Of a stretch of DNA of 64,000 nt, positions 33,570 through 44,758 are shown piece by piece. A program made the translations under genes and the position numbers. Numbering within the stretch: the stretch's first letter is position 1; each line of letters begins with the position of its first letter. This DNA comes from Sycon ciliatum. Lineage: Eukaryota; Porifera; Calcarea; Leucosolenida; Sycettidae. The notes under the pieces are model-generated. The model did not search any database and had not been told where the DNA came from. It saw nothing but the letters and a program-made list of their open reading frames with translations. The DNA lies in NCBI RefSeq assembly GCF_964019385.1, contig NC_088643.1, positions 42,337,952-42,401,951 on the forward strand, read 5' to 3'.

Positions 33570-33815
33570 AAGCAGCTGCCGAATCCGACTATGCAGTCTC
33601 CCAGACACGCGTGCACGGGCACACACACGAACCAGCTGCCGAATCCAACTATACATACTCTCAGGCATGCGTGCACATCCACACACGCGCGCGCGCGTGC
33701 GCACATACACATGAACCAGCTGCCGAATCCGTTTATGCAGTCTCCCAGGCACGCGCACACACACACACATGGACCAGCTGCCGAATCCGACTATGCAGTC
33801 TCCCAGGCACGCAAC
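33475..33815 (+). repeat. Compound AC microsatellite / minisatellite array
   Basis: An (AC)n run (about 33520-33567) is followed by four copies of a unit containing CAGCTGCCGAATCC and ATGCAGTCTCCCAGGCACGC, separated by (AC)n spacers of varying length. Frames through it on both strands are repeat translations. Confidence 0.93.
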
Positions 33816-34465
33816 CCCAATGGCAATGGGAGAAGAACAGACTCCAGGAGGACGCCGGATCAGGAGGAGGACCCACCTCAGTGAGTGCAAAATGACCGAT
33901 GCCCGTTGTCTGTTGGGTCCTGCTGCCGTCAGTTATAAATTGATCTCTCTTCACAAGACGGACAGCGACCGAACGAAGGAAAAGCAGATGTCCCTGGTGC
34001 CTGCCTGATCACCGAGGCAGAGTCCAGTAGCAGATGGGAGTGAAGGCAATCTAGGGATGCACGTGTGGTCGGCCAAAGCTCCTCTGCTGCGAAACCAGCA
34101 ACAGCATGTCCCGCGGCCGGAACACACTTCCTGTCTTGTCCTGAACATTGCCGTTTCCGGTTACATGTCCCCTCGTGTGAGGGGCCGACAGACATGGAGA
34201 GTTTGGCTGAGGCGCTGCTCGCATCAACGTCCTAGCGAGATCTAGACTTTTCTTGAATCCATTTGTTGCAGTTGTGCAGCTGGAACCCTCGGGTTGACTT
34301 GCAACATGATCGCTTTGGCTGCAGTGAGCTAAAACCCACCACTGACCTGAAACACGGATCACACTGACCACAGTGATTGTGGCAACACCGTGCCCCGACA
34401 CCCACCATCCGGCCCGCAGTTGTAGCCTGGGGTGGTGTCACCAACAAAGGAAAGCGCCTAGCACG

Positions 34466-34635
34466 CACACACATGCACCCGCGCACGCACACACAAACAT
34501 GCACGCGCGCGCGCACACACACACATGTACGCACGAGCACACACACACACATGCACGCGCGCGCGCACACGCACGCGCATACACAGAAACGTGCACGCAC
34601 ACACGCATGCACACACTGGCACACATACACAGACA
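34466..34635 (+). repeat. AC/GCGC microsatellite
   Basis: Imperfect (AC)n with several (GC)n islands (potential Z-DNA). It generates spurious Cys/His-rich frames. Confidence 0.95.
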
Positions 34636-35734
34636 ATGGTATAGTATGTTCCTCGTCAAGCAGCCAGGTGCTCTGGCTTGGACCTCCAGCAGCGCTGGTT
34701 TCACCCTCGCTACTTGTCGTCTTGCCCTCTCCAGTGCTGCCTGCAACAAAACATTCCCTTCCGTAAACTCTGGGTGGACCAGTTCTCGGTGTTGTGTTGA
34801 CACCGTGCTCTGCTTTCATGGCATTCGTTGTTCGTATCAGCCACTAAGCTCCTGGTAGGTAGCCCCTTGTTGGCCTTAGGATGTGGCTCTGGGTTCACTA
34901 CTACATGCACATCACTGTCAGTAAGTATAGATAAAGCAAAATCAGAGGCACTGGTCTTCTCCAGTGTTGCAAATGCTCAGGATCACATGCGTGCAATTGG
35001 TGTAGCACTTTCCATGATACCAGCCACACCATTTGCTCTTCCCTGAGCCCTTGTGCTGGCAAAGAAAATCCCAGACATGGTCGTCCTTCTCTCGAACAGC
35101 GCTGACGATGCGACGCCAACTTGTAGTCTCGATATTACTCGCTGCAGGCTTCTCGTTTCTACTAAATTGGGTGCTGTCACACAGACATAAATTCCAGCAA
35201 TATTACTCCGCTGGGCTGTCATTTGCCACTTCGTTGCCGTCAGCTGCCCCATCTGGCACCTCGCTGCCACTAGAAACGTCTTCCTCCTCTTCCATTGTTG
35301 TCAAACAACATCAATGTACACGAAAGGAATAAACTTCAATAAAGTGATCACAAAACCCCAAATATTGTCGTCAACGTCGTTATCTTCTAAAAAATAAATT
35401 ATTTTTCCTCATTCCACCCGAAATCGTACTTTTGTGCTTACTCGTCCGATGCACACCTCACCACTCGCGTAAAAATATTTGTTCTCACGGTGGAATTTGG
35501 TCGAGAAAAGAAGCCCTCCCGAAGGTCTCTGGATCGGTTCTGGAACGTCCAACAAGCGAAAACGTATCCTTTGTGATGTCCTTGACCAACACTGTAAGCG
35601 GCGACTTGTCCCTCCGAGAGTGCAACGGCACTTGTGATTTTGAGTTTTGGCTCACGGACTAATATGAAGCAGTACGGCCTCAACGGATCTTATTATAACG
35701 AAGAAATGTCATCCGTTAAAACGTTAGATTTGCT
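34636..35734. other. Unassigned stretch with weak minus-strand coding look
   Basis: Short minus-strand frames near 34660-34900 (for example ELVHPEFTEGNVLLQAALER) could be exon-like. No splice-consistent gene model or family could be built. Confidence 0.3.
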
Positions 35735-35829
35735 TCCTCGTTATAATTATGTCTTACAGTCACAGATACAGTTGTACTTGTAGTCAGTAGTCATGCATGT
35801 GTACATGACTTGTACAGCATTGACCCAAG

Positions 35830-35837
35830 TGACGTCA
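35830..35837 (+). promoter_or_regulatory. Consensus CRE (TGACGTCA) upstream of ENOPH1
   Basis: A perfect 8-bp CRE/bZIP palindrome about 200 bp upstream of the ENOPH1 start codon. Position is compatible with a proximal promoter element; function is inferred only from the motif. Confidence 0.4.
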
Positions 35838-36034
35838 TTAGGGAATCTCGAAGGAGAAAAAAAATCTCAATGACAAAATCAAAATCATTTTCACAGGTTT
35901 GAATATTTGCTACCAAACCATAATCCATGCTGCATTGTGCCCAGACCAATATTCCCAACAAGATACAATCATACTTTCAGTTTACAGTATAGAGCATGAG
36001 ATTGAGATAGGCCCGACCTCGCAGAATTGTGAGC

Positions 36035-36814
36035 ATGGACAAGCCCGTGCGTTTGACTGTAAAAGCCATTATATCGGACATAATTGGCACCACCACTCCG
36101 TTCAACTTCTTGTCGGAGACAATCCGAAGCTTGATGCGCCAGCATTTTTCGTCCATGCTGGAGAAATGTTGGGATGTGGCAGAAGTTCAGCTTTCCCTCA
36201 GGTTACTTCTTCAGGAAGCTGACGGCGATCTGATCTCACGTGATTGTGCTACTGTGTCCGGTGTGCTGGATCGTGGTCTGCATGCTAGAATCACTGAGAT
36301 AGCTGAGGATCAGATGACCAGTGGCAGAGAAGCAGCAGCGCTGAAAACCCTGCAAGGCCACATTCTGGCAACCTTCTACGAGGAGGGCCTTTTGGAGGGC
36401 CTGGTGTATGATGATGTTTTGCCTGCGTTCAAGTCGTGGAAGGAGTCGGGCATTGGCGTGATTATATATTCGTCTGGCAGTACGAAAGCACAGAACTTAC
36501 TATTCAAGCATTCCAATGTTGGCTCCTTGGTGCCGTACATCGATGCTTATTTTGATACAACAACAGGGAGAAAGACAGATCCAGCTAGTTACACTGCCAT
36601 CTGTAAAGAAATGGGCTTCGAGCCGCGGTCAGTTGTGTTTATTGCTGACATGATTGGAGAAGTGGAGGCCGCGCATGCGGCAGGACTACAGACACTCATT
36701 GCCGATCGGCCTGGCAACCCGTGTCTGGATCCTGAGCGATCGAGGTTTGCTCCCATCATTCAGTCATTTGACGTACTTCAGTTGACACTGGAAGATGATA
36801 ACACAACGGAGTAG
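36035..36814 (+). CDS. ENOPH1: Enolase-phosphatase E1, intronless, with altered active-site motif
   Basis: E1 is a cytosolic HAD-family enzyme of methionine salvage that enolises and dephosphorylates 2,3-diketo-5-methylthiopentyl-1-phosphate. The 259-residue ORF (human about 261) is complete in one exon. Seen: HAD motif I as SDIIGTTTP (nucleophile D15), motif II YSSGS (S146), K180 in GRKTDPASY, D205 in FIADMIGEVEAA, ALKTLQGH (102-109) and RPGN (225-228). In animal E1 motif I is DIEGTTTP; here the Glu two residues after the nucleophile is Ile17 (ATT), an unusual loss at the HAD acid/base position. ATG at 36035 is chosen because it places motif I as in homologues. AATAAA lies at 36891-36896. 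The lack of introns suggests retroposition or ancestral intron loss; no poly(A) tract or flanking repeats are seen. Confidence 0.92.
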   Translation: MDKPVRLTVKAIISDIIGTTTPFNFLSETIRSLMRQHFSSMLEKCWDVAEVQLSLRLLLQEADGDLISRDCATVSGVLDRGLHARITEIAEDQMTSGREAAALKTLQGHILATFYEEGLLEGLVYDDVLPAFKSWKESGIGVIIYSSGSTKAQNLLFKHSNVGSLVPYIDAYFDTTTGRKTDPASYTAICKEMGFEPRSVVFIADMIGEVEAAHAAGLQTLIADRPGNPCLDPERSRFAPIIQSFDVLQLTLEDDNTTE

Positions 36815-36890
36815 CGATCTCTGGTGCCAAAACTGGCCCGCGAACTGTTCGTGTTCTGGCCCTCTGACCCAGCTCTGTCAGGTCTTGCTG

Positions 36891-36896
36891 AATAAA
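36891..36896 (+). terminator. Polyadenylation signal of ENOPH1
   Basis: AATAAA 77 bp after the stop codon; the usual distance for a short 3' UTR. Confidence 0.7.
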
Positions 36897-36899
36897 CAT

Positions 36900-37435
36900 A
36901 ACACAGTGGTCAAGATTAGGTGAGTCGACTGTACAGGCATCTACCCCGGTGCAAATGGTGATCAGCGACGATTGCAGAAGATATCTACCCCAATCTCCAT
37001 GGTGATCAATAGTGATTGCAGAAGGTATCTACCACAGTGCCCATGGCGATCAGCGATGACCGCACAGATTTTGGGACTCGGTCATAGAGCAGGTGCTGCA
37101 CTCCATCAATAGATGCTGTATCTTACACTCCACCTGCCTACTTGGTAGCAAGCAGTTTACCGAGGATACTCATCCTTCAACACGTACGGTCAGCGTCTCC
37201 AGAGATGAGTAATGCCCGTTTGAACTGCTCCAGACTGGGCCATGAAGAGAAGGTGAGAAGTACCGAACCATTGCCATCATCATTATCATCATCATCAGAG
37301 GTACCAGGCAATGTGGAACCCTCCATTGGTCCATTGAGAATCGCGTGACCCCTAGTCATTGGGTCTGTCCGTGCTTCACCACCTTGCTCCTGTTCTCACT
37401 CCCCTGCCCACGAGCACTTGGGCTTGCACGCACGC
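36900..37435. repeat. Short imperfect repeats downstream of ENOPH1
   Basis: A motif of the type ATCTACC-C-GTGC..ATGGTGATCAG-GATTGCAGA recurs three times at about 36940-37070 with a spacing of roughly 60 bp. The rest is unremarkable. Confidence 0.5.
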
Positions 37436-37441
37436 ATGCGT

Positions 37442-37489
<48 letters not shown>

Positions 37490-37600
37490 ACGCGTGCACG
37501 CACACATACACACACACACATGTACAACACACACACACGCACACACACGCACACACACGCATACACACACACGCATGCACCCACACACTCACACACATGC
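37436..37600 (+). repeat. (AC)n microsatellite
   Basis: Long imperfect AC array. All frames through it are repeat translations. Confidence 0.97.
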
Positions 37601-37907
37601 TCACATACGCTTCGTTTGCATTGTCATCAATGTTATTCGGAGTAGCGCTAGTCACAGACTTCTTTTAGTTTTGTATCTGCATTAACACTATATTCAGTGA
37701 ACCCATTTTTCATACAATGCCGAAAAACACATCAAATTGCTTTCAGCACTGAGTCAAACCAGTGATATTCCTATCTGCTTTGTTTGTTTGAAGTAGATAT
37801 GTCATTCTGAAGCATTTAGTCCTGTCTTGGTTTGAAGCCCCGGATGCTTTTACTGTATCAGAATAACTGTGTGTCTGTGCGTTTATGCATGCATATATGC
37901 GCGCGTC

Positions 37908-37908
37908 C

Positions 37909-37953
<45 letters not shown>

Positions 37954-37955
37954 TA
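37908..37955 (+). repeat. (GT)n microsatellite
   Basis: About 20 GT units, immediately before the LINE reverse-transcriptase relic. Confidence 0.95.
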
Positions 37956-37985
37956 TCTTTCAACCTCTACATGTATTTCTCTCTA

Positions 37986-38410
37986 GCGTTTGAACGATGG
38001 CGTTGTGAAATGGCTTGTGCTTGTCCTGGCGCGGGCCTGGATTTCAGATTTCTTATCAATGGAAACCTGCTCAACCCTCCACGGTCACAATATCTGCAGT
38101 CATCAAGCCTAAGCCATGTGGAGTTTGCTGAAGACGCTGCTCTGATTGCTCCTATCCGTCCTGCTGCTGCTGCTGTGTTTTAACGGCGAACTTCATGAAG
38201 CAAGACCAAGCTTGTATGTTGAGCCTATGGAATCCTGGTGACGGAACAGCTTCCGCTGCCTGTTGAGGGGATGGCTATTGACCATGCCTTGTTTGTATAC
38301 CTTGGCTGCCTGGTGCCTGATGTCCTGATGGCAGGATGGGTGCGCAGGACGATCAGCGGCTTGCTGCAGCTTCCCTTGCCCTTGGTGCTATCAGCTGTCT
38401 TTAACGACTG
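37986..38410 (+). pseudogene. LINE reverse transcriptase relic
   Basis: The plus-strand frame contains DFRFLINGNLLNPPRS, then HVEFAEDAALIAP (the YADD catalytic box degraded to AED). In a shifted frame a TKTKL block and DHALFVYLGCLVPD follow, then WVRRTISG. This is the order seen in non-LTR RTs after the catalytic box. A stop after the poly-Ala stretch and a frameshift show it is dead. Confidence 0.7.
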
Positions 38411-39274
38411 GAATCTATCCTAGCACAGAACGCATGTGTTGTAGTGATCAGCTTCCTTCACCTGCCTCCGCCTGCCTCGAATCTCCACGTAACCGTTGTT
38501 GCCATAGTATTCAGTTGTTCCTGTGGGTCGCTTCAATGGTCTAACAATGGATATTATCGGTCAAATCATAGGTACGGCTAGGCGATGAACATTTCCAGCA
38601 GATTTCTTTACCCGCGGCTTCATTCATTCTATACTTGCAGTGAAATCTTTGCTATGACCTAGTTTTCTTACCTTGTCTCCCCGCCCCATTCCCATTGTTT
38701 TTCACAATGTGCTGAGTCACACGCATTAAAGAAGGTGCTACCGCCTGTTTGGGCTGTGACTTTTAATAAAATTCAACACTGATAAGAACAACAATGGTGG
38801 ACCCATCATAGTGGTATTACATGTCACGGTGATCCTCAGTGCCAGGGTTCTTCGATTATGATATTCAATACACGTTTCCTACACTCTGTTTAAATCATGA
38901 GGCTGCATGGATAGTATAATACGGTGTTTTGCTATTCCCTGGTTTCAATTGCAGTCAATGACTGAATCAGTTTGAAGTTGACAAAACTCCTCTCTGATTT
39001 TGATATTTCTCGTGAGATTGGGTTACCAGTGAGACCTCCAAGGAATCTTTCGAGTTTTGTTGCAGACTGACTCTAGCTTGCCTGCTCCTGTTCTACTCAG
39101 CTTTTGAAACGGAAAGGTCCACCTATTAAACCTTGTCACGTGATGCTGTTGCGAAACTCAGTGTTGCCTATGCTCAAGTGGGTGCAACCAATGGCTGTTT
39201 TGTGTACTAGTATACCCCGCCTTGGTCGCATATTTTACTTTGCCGTTCGCAAATTCAAACGGGCATAGAACCCA
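38411..39274. other. Gene-free stretch
   Basis: No supportable gene; AT-rich. Confidence 0.45.
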
Positions 39275-39790
39275 GTACAGTGAGTATCGTTTATAAAGTG
39301 ACCGGTTGTAACGATATACCGGCTATAATGATCGAACTCGCCGAAATCAAAATCAAATCACAAAAAATACAGCTAAAATATCACTATACACACTATTATC
39401 GGCTATACCGATATATCGCTTATTGTGATGGGCTTCAGGAAGCAAACCATATCAAATGCACAGGAAAATATCGTATATACTGATCAAGAGTGATGATCAC
39501 AAAACAATTGTTCTTCAAATTTAGTTTATTTCTTCCAAAACTGATCCAGTGTTGCCTGGATGCATCTGGCAGCAGACGTGATTGAGAGAAAATTCTTCCC
39601 TGTATGCTGTAAGCAGCCACATGTACACGTGGCTGCTTTTCATGCTTTTTCCAGCGTGTACGCATCATTTCATGCACAGTCATTTGCCATGTGTCAGTCA
39701 TACATGCAAATCGGATATAGTGATGCACCGGATATAGTGATAAATTATCGAAAATCAAAGGGGCACGTTATATCCACTATTTACTACACA
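39275..39790. mobile_element. Pogo-like MITE (tentative)
   Basis: The left end carries CAGTACAGTGAGTATCG and CGATATACCGGCTATAATGA; the right end carries several inverted CGGATATAGTGAT motifs and an ATTATCGAAAATCAAA block. The arrangement resembles pogo/Tigger termini, but exact ends and TSD are unclear. Confidence 0.4.
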
Positions 39791-41419
39791 TCAGAGGGAG
39801 ATCGGGTACAACAGAAAGAGAACAGAAAAAACAGAAGATTTCGCTTGTGTTCGGGATCTAGAGCCACAGGTTACAGGTATACTACTATAGGGGATTACCT
39901 GCGTGCGAAACTGCCGAGCATGATGGATGGCACGGATGTCGCTGGGGAGGGCATTCCATAATCATGATAATACAGCACACTTGGCCTTGCAAGCAAAGCG
40001 CCCCTGCCCCGCAACCGAATGGGAAACTGGCACGCACAGGCCCATGGCAGATTGGAGCCGAGTACGGAGTAGGGCCGGGTGCAGCGGGGTTTAGCATGGT
40101 TAAGGTGGCTCACACCCTCTGCGCGCGCATCGTTTGAAAAGTGTAGATTTTCAGTAAATTTTTCGGTAGCGATGATTTTTGTGCGATCAATCGTTGTAGG
40201 AAACGTCTTCTCGCTTTTCTGCAATTCTGGCGACCTAGTTAGAACCTGCTGCTAGTGTCCCTCTTCACTCGTTCTTTCTATGAAAGGGGAAGGCAGCACT
40301 CGCAGAAGATTTTCCAAGAATGCAATGTCGACTGGTGCTCGTACTATAAGAAGGGAGAAATCAAAGTCCGCTCTTGAATCACGCCTGAGTCTTAGAAAAT
40401 TATTTCAGAATACGCTTGTGTAGATTTCCTGCCAGTGCCACTGACATCTCGCGACCTTCAAATATAACTTGCTTGATCATCTCCCGCACTGACTGGTAAA
40501 TTTGTCGCGTAGCTGTGGATGGATCGATTCAGGGAGATCGAAGGTAAATACATCGAAGCACTTCAAACACGTTTCAAGACGCACTTCAAATTTTGTAATT
40601 GTGTCTTGAAAATTGTTTACAACAATTCGTACTTCAATACGCTGTTGAATTGTATCCTCTGCTTGGGAGTCTCGACTGTTCTATTGCTGCATGGCTTTCC
40701 TCAACACCGTTCACTGTACATGTATCGCGGAACGCAGATTGGATGGCATTGGAGGTGAATTTGATAATTTGTGACTGTGTCATCAACCAAGTGAGGACAT
40801 CAAATATCAACAGGGACGTTCCGAAAATCACAAACGCTGCGAAATAGGTATGAAATGGTCTTACACACTGGTGGGTATTCCACATTCATTGTGTCATATC
40901 TTTAGACTGTTCGAAAGTTTGTCGTGCCGTGCAACTTTCACAGACTAATCCGATAATTGGCATGTGGCCCTATCGGCACACACTCATGCGTATGCCGCTG
41001 AGTCTATCTATATGTGCACGCACATGTGTGTATACTTACACAATTTTATTACGTATGCAAAATTAGGCAATCTACATGTACATATATATATATAAATGTG
41101 TGTGCACTCACTCCTATGACATAGAACGACAGTGCAGGCTATGTAGAGTCGCACGAATGTGTGTTACCCGGGTGTGTATATGCATGCGCACTCGCGCGGG
41201 CGTTTTGTGTGCGCGCCTGGCATGGCATAACGCCGTTCAATATGACTAGTGTTGAACCGTGGTAATTTGCCCCACCCCTTCTTTTTTCTATTGGCGTTGG
41301 ATATGCAACTAATGACATAAACTCGGTTGTTGAAAACGAGTGCCATGCACCACAATGGATTGACAATAATATAATACAAGTAGCGCTTTAAAAGCGCTGG
41401 TAATACTCATGTTGCAGCC

Positions 41420-41740
41420 ATGGCAGTTGTGATTAGCTTTCCAAGTCAAGCCTGCTGCAGAAATTATTGCACTCTGACCAGCTGGAGTGGCCCTGGACTG
41501 CAGGTTGTGGAGAACAGGAGTGATGCTTGTATATACGCTTGTATTTACATGATGGACTTCGAAGTAACGTTAGGTGTATTACTTGTATGTTCTTCTGCCT
41601 GTGCACGTGTACATGTGCTGGTCAGTGTGGAACCGCCATCCATATCAGATCATACAGCTCAGCTGCTATCAGTCTCAACAGCTTATATCTGGCAAATAGG
41701 GTTTTAGTGACTCAATTTTGCTTACTGTGTTCAACAGAGT
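41420..41740. other. No gene recognised
   Basis: Open frames here have no recognisable homology or clear splice sites. Confidence 0.4.
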
Positions 41741-41774
41741 GGCATTGCACACAGCTACTTTATGTAATAGTAGC

Positions 41775-42860
41775 ATCTTGGAAATTTTATATTTTTGGTA
41801 GTTAGCTTCAGTAGAAACTTCTCCAGTGTGGCTCTTAGCTTCATTACCATGGAGACTAAGCATTCAAGTAATGCACGAAGAACAGTGGCTAGATGCGAAG
41901 TGAAAAGCCATTGCACCGTACCCAATGGAATACGCATTTAGTATAGCAGTATTGCTTGCTATGTTGGCAGCAAACACTGTATAATAATAATTGCATTACC
42001 AGTAGAAAGTGCCCAATGTGCATTGCTTCAGCACTGTGTTTTGGACAAAGCAGTCAAAAAATTCCACATCAGTATTGGCTTCATGTTGGAGAAAGTTGTG
42101 AAAAACACTAGAGCATACATGTACACTCAATACACATGCTCAGCTACATGTATGGCATTTAGTATGTGGGCGACTTCAAAGTTCTATTTTGGTAGTTAGC
42201 TTCGGTAGAAACTGTCTAAACTTGATCCAAAGCTCTACTACTATGTTCTGAAGATGTTGCAATCAAGTAATGTAAGACACGTATCTGCCGCATTGGAGCT
42301 AGTTGTGAAAACCTTTAGACCATACACTCAATGCACATGCTCAGCTATGGCATTTAGTATGTGGGCGACTTCAAAGTTCTATTTCGGTAGTTAGCTTCGG
42401 TGGAAACTGCTAAAACTTGATCCAAAGCTCTAATACTATGTTCTGAAGATGTTGCAATCAAGTAATGTAAGACACGTATCTGCCGCATTGGAGCTAGTTG
42501 TGAAAACCTTTAGACCATACACTCAATGCACATGCTCAGCTATTGCATTTAGTATGTGGGCGACTTCAAAGTTTTATTTTGGTAGTTAGCTTCGGTGGAA
42601 ACTGCTAAAACTTGATCCAAAGCTCTACTACTATGTTCTGAAGATGTTGCAATCAATTATTGCAAGATATGTATCTGTCATATGGTGGAGTCAGGGGTTC
42701 TAAGGCGTTGGACAATGTCCCAGTGCAATGTGCTGATTCTTGAAAATATGGCATCACTTGACACTTCAAAGTTTTATTTCAAGAGTTACCTTCGGTAGAA
42801 CCTGCTCAAACTTGCTACACAGTACCATTATTAGGTTATGATAGCATAACCATCGAATAC
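41775..42860 (+). repeat. 195-bp tandem satellite
   Basis: Three nearly identical units with AGTATGTGGGCGACTTCAAA at 42161, 42356 and 42551 (period 195). More diverged units lie on both sides (GGTAGTTAGCTTC near 41795, ACTTCAAAGTTTTATTTC near 42761). Estimated 5-6 units. No coding sense. Confidence 0.88.
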
Positions 42861-43638
42861 AGGGCAAGTCCAGTGTCAAATACTTGTGGGCGGGGCTAAT
42901 ATGTGGGACGTGTGCGCTGAAATGGGATGATTCCGAAAAGAGAAAAAGGTCACCTTCTAGCAGAATTCTACCCACTTCTTAAGCTTATGCTGGTATTTAG
43001 CAAGTATACTACTGTCCTGATGTTGGACATCAAGAAAAATGGGGTAACTACGAGTGCTACGGCCAAAAAAGTGGTTTTCCGGTGTTTTTTGGCCTAAATT
43101 GGCAATTGTGAGTATGCTATGTTTGGCCCCTCCCCCGAGTGAAACCGGCCGGTAGAACTTGATAAAATTTTGTCTCCGTACACTAGATATCCTACGGAAC
43201 AAAGTACAATCATTTGTAGCCACGTTTCAAACAAAAAAAATTTGGACCCGAGGGGTAGGAGCCACCTTAACCGTTTGCCTGCTGAAGTGCCCCGAAAATG
43301 GAAGATACCTTGACGACTGTGTCAACTGACTATTTTACTTGCGCATTTTACTTTACTTGCTGGCTTCCAACTTTTGCCTTTTCTGGGAGCTGCACCGCCA
43401 ACGCGTCTGCCCATCTCGCCGTCAAAGTTCCTTCAAGCTACCGGTATCTTTCATGCGACTTGGGAAAGAAAGGCACGACTCCAATACTGTTTGTAGTTGC
43501 CGAAGAAATCTCTTTTCCTGATGTTCGTAGTCTCCTTTCAAAAAGGTGCATGGCACGCTTTCAAGTACGCTTTTTGTTCACTTCTTCCGTTTGCAAGGAG
43601 AACTTTGCAAGTGATAGTCAGTTCAAGTAAAATAGTGG

Positions 43639-43690
43639 ATGTTATGTCCAACCCCATAATTATTATGGGATTGGACATAATGGACATAAC
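43639..43690. repeat. Short hairpin
   Basis: Arms of the type TTATGTCCAACCCCATAAT with its inverse; small foldback 5' of the candidate gene at 43.8 kb. Confidence 0.6.
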
Positions 43691-43789
43691 ATCCTCACAT
43701 GTACGCTAATGTGAATATTATACTGATCTATAGTACTAGTGATGGCTTTCTGATTGTGGATTCGATGTGCTTTCATTATTTCATTGTAG

Positions 43790-44680
43790 TAACATGCGCC
43801 AAGACAAGGAGAACAAACCACCAGCTGAAGGGAAGAGAAGAGTATGTGGCGCACCTGATGGTGCATCACACGAATCTGCTACCAGTCTGCAAGGACATCA
43901 CCTGGAGAAGTCAACACTGAAGATGACTTCGCTGAATGTAAACCTCCAGGTGGATGGAAAAATGGCAAGTAACGTGTATTCAGATGTTGTTTTTAAACCA
44001 GCGCTGACTTGCTCCAGACGAACAACCAATTAGTGAGCCGATGTCTATTATCAGTATTAAAGACAATGTGGCATTGTCATGTTACGTCACTCCACCTTCA
44101 ACCACTTTTAGAAAACAAATTCCACTGTTTGACAATGATAATCTCATCATGTCACCAAGAGCAGGTTCTTCTGTTTGGCAATGGTGTGCGTTTGCAAATG
44201 AAGTGTCACTGACATCACCACTCTACTGCTGAGTAGTGAGTACTCTACATTGTACTGGTTTTATTGTTATTATACTGATCTAATAACAATAAAAATAAAA
44301 TATATATATGTTATTATTATTTTTATTGGTGAGAGCCTTCTTGAGGAGGAAATTTTATTGTTACTTTCACAACAGTGGGCCGAGAGTGGGCAACGAAGTG
44401 CCCTGCTCAACTGGTGGTTTGGAACAAACTTTCCTTTGCTCCTCTCACCTGATGAAAAATGACAACAAAAAAGATTTCAAGCGAAAATGCTTGGTGGGTC
44501 TTGCATGGTCTGTACAAGGTGTGTAGTGTAATCTTTTCATTGTTCCATTTTTGTTCAAACTGTTAGAAAATTCACATTCAAGTCAACGAACGGACAGAAG
44601 CGCTTTTTGATGCTACTGATTTGAAGGCGAACAGTGTAAGTATTGCTTCATCATACCAAGCAGACCGTACACATAAATGT

Positions 44681-44758
<78 letters not shown>

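Larger units (their letters stand above)
31551..35759. mobile_element. Possible pogo/Tigger-like element bounded by ACTGTAAGACAT termini
   Basis: ACTGTAAGACAT followed by an ATTATAACGAG block at 31551 has its inverted match (CTCGTTATAATTATG, then TCTTACAGT) at 35735-35759. This would define a 4.2-kb unit. No transposase domain is recognised inside; the interior is a foldback, AC arrays and unassigned sequence. The two ends could also belong to separate copies. Confidence 0.4.
40100..43270. mobile_element. TTAA-bounded segment with short inverted termini
   Basis: It starts TTAAGGTGGCTC and ends GAGCCACCTTAA, an 8-bp inverted terminus next to a TTAA duplication, as in piggyBac- or Kolobok-type elements. 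The interior (3.2 kb) holds no recognisable transposase and includes the 195-bp satellite. Unit status is uncertain because the TIR is short. Confidence 0.35.

Noticed and set aside
33475-33815. CRISPR-like array of four repeats
   Set aside because: The spacers are AC microsatellite, not unique sequence; there are no cas genes and the context is eukaryotic.
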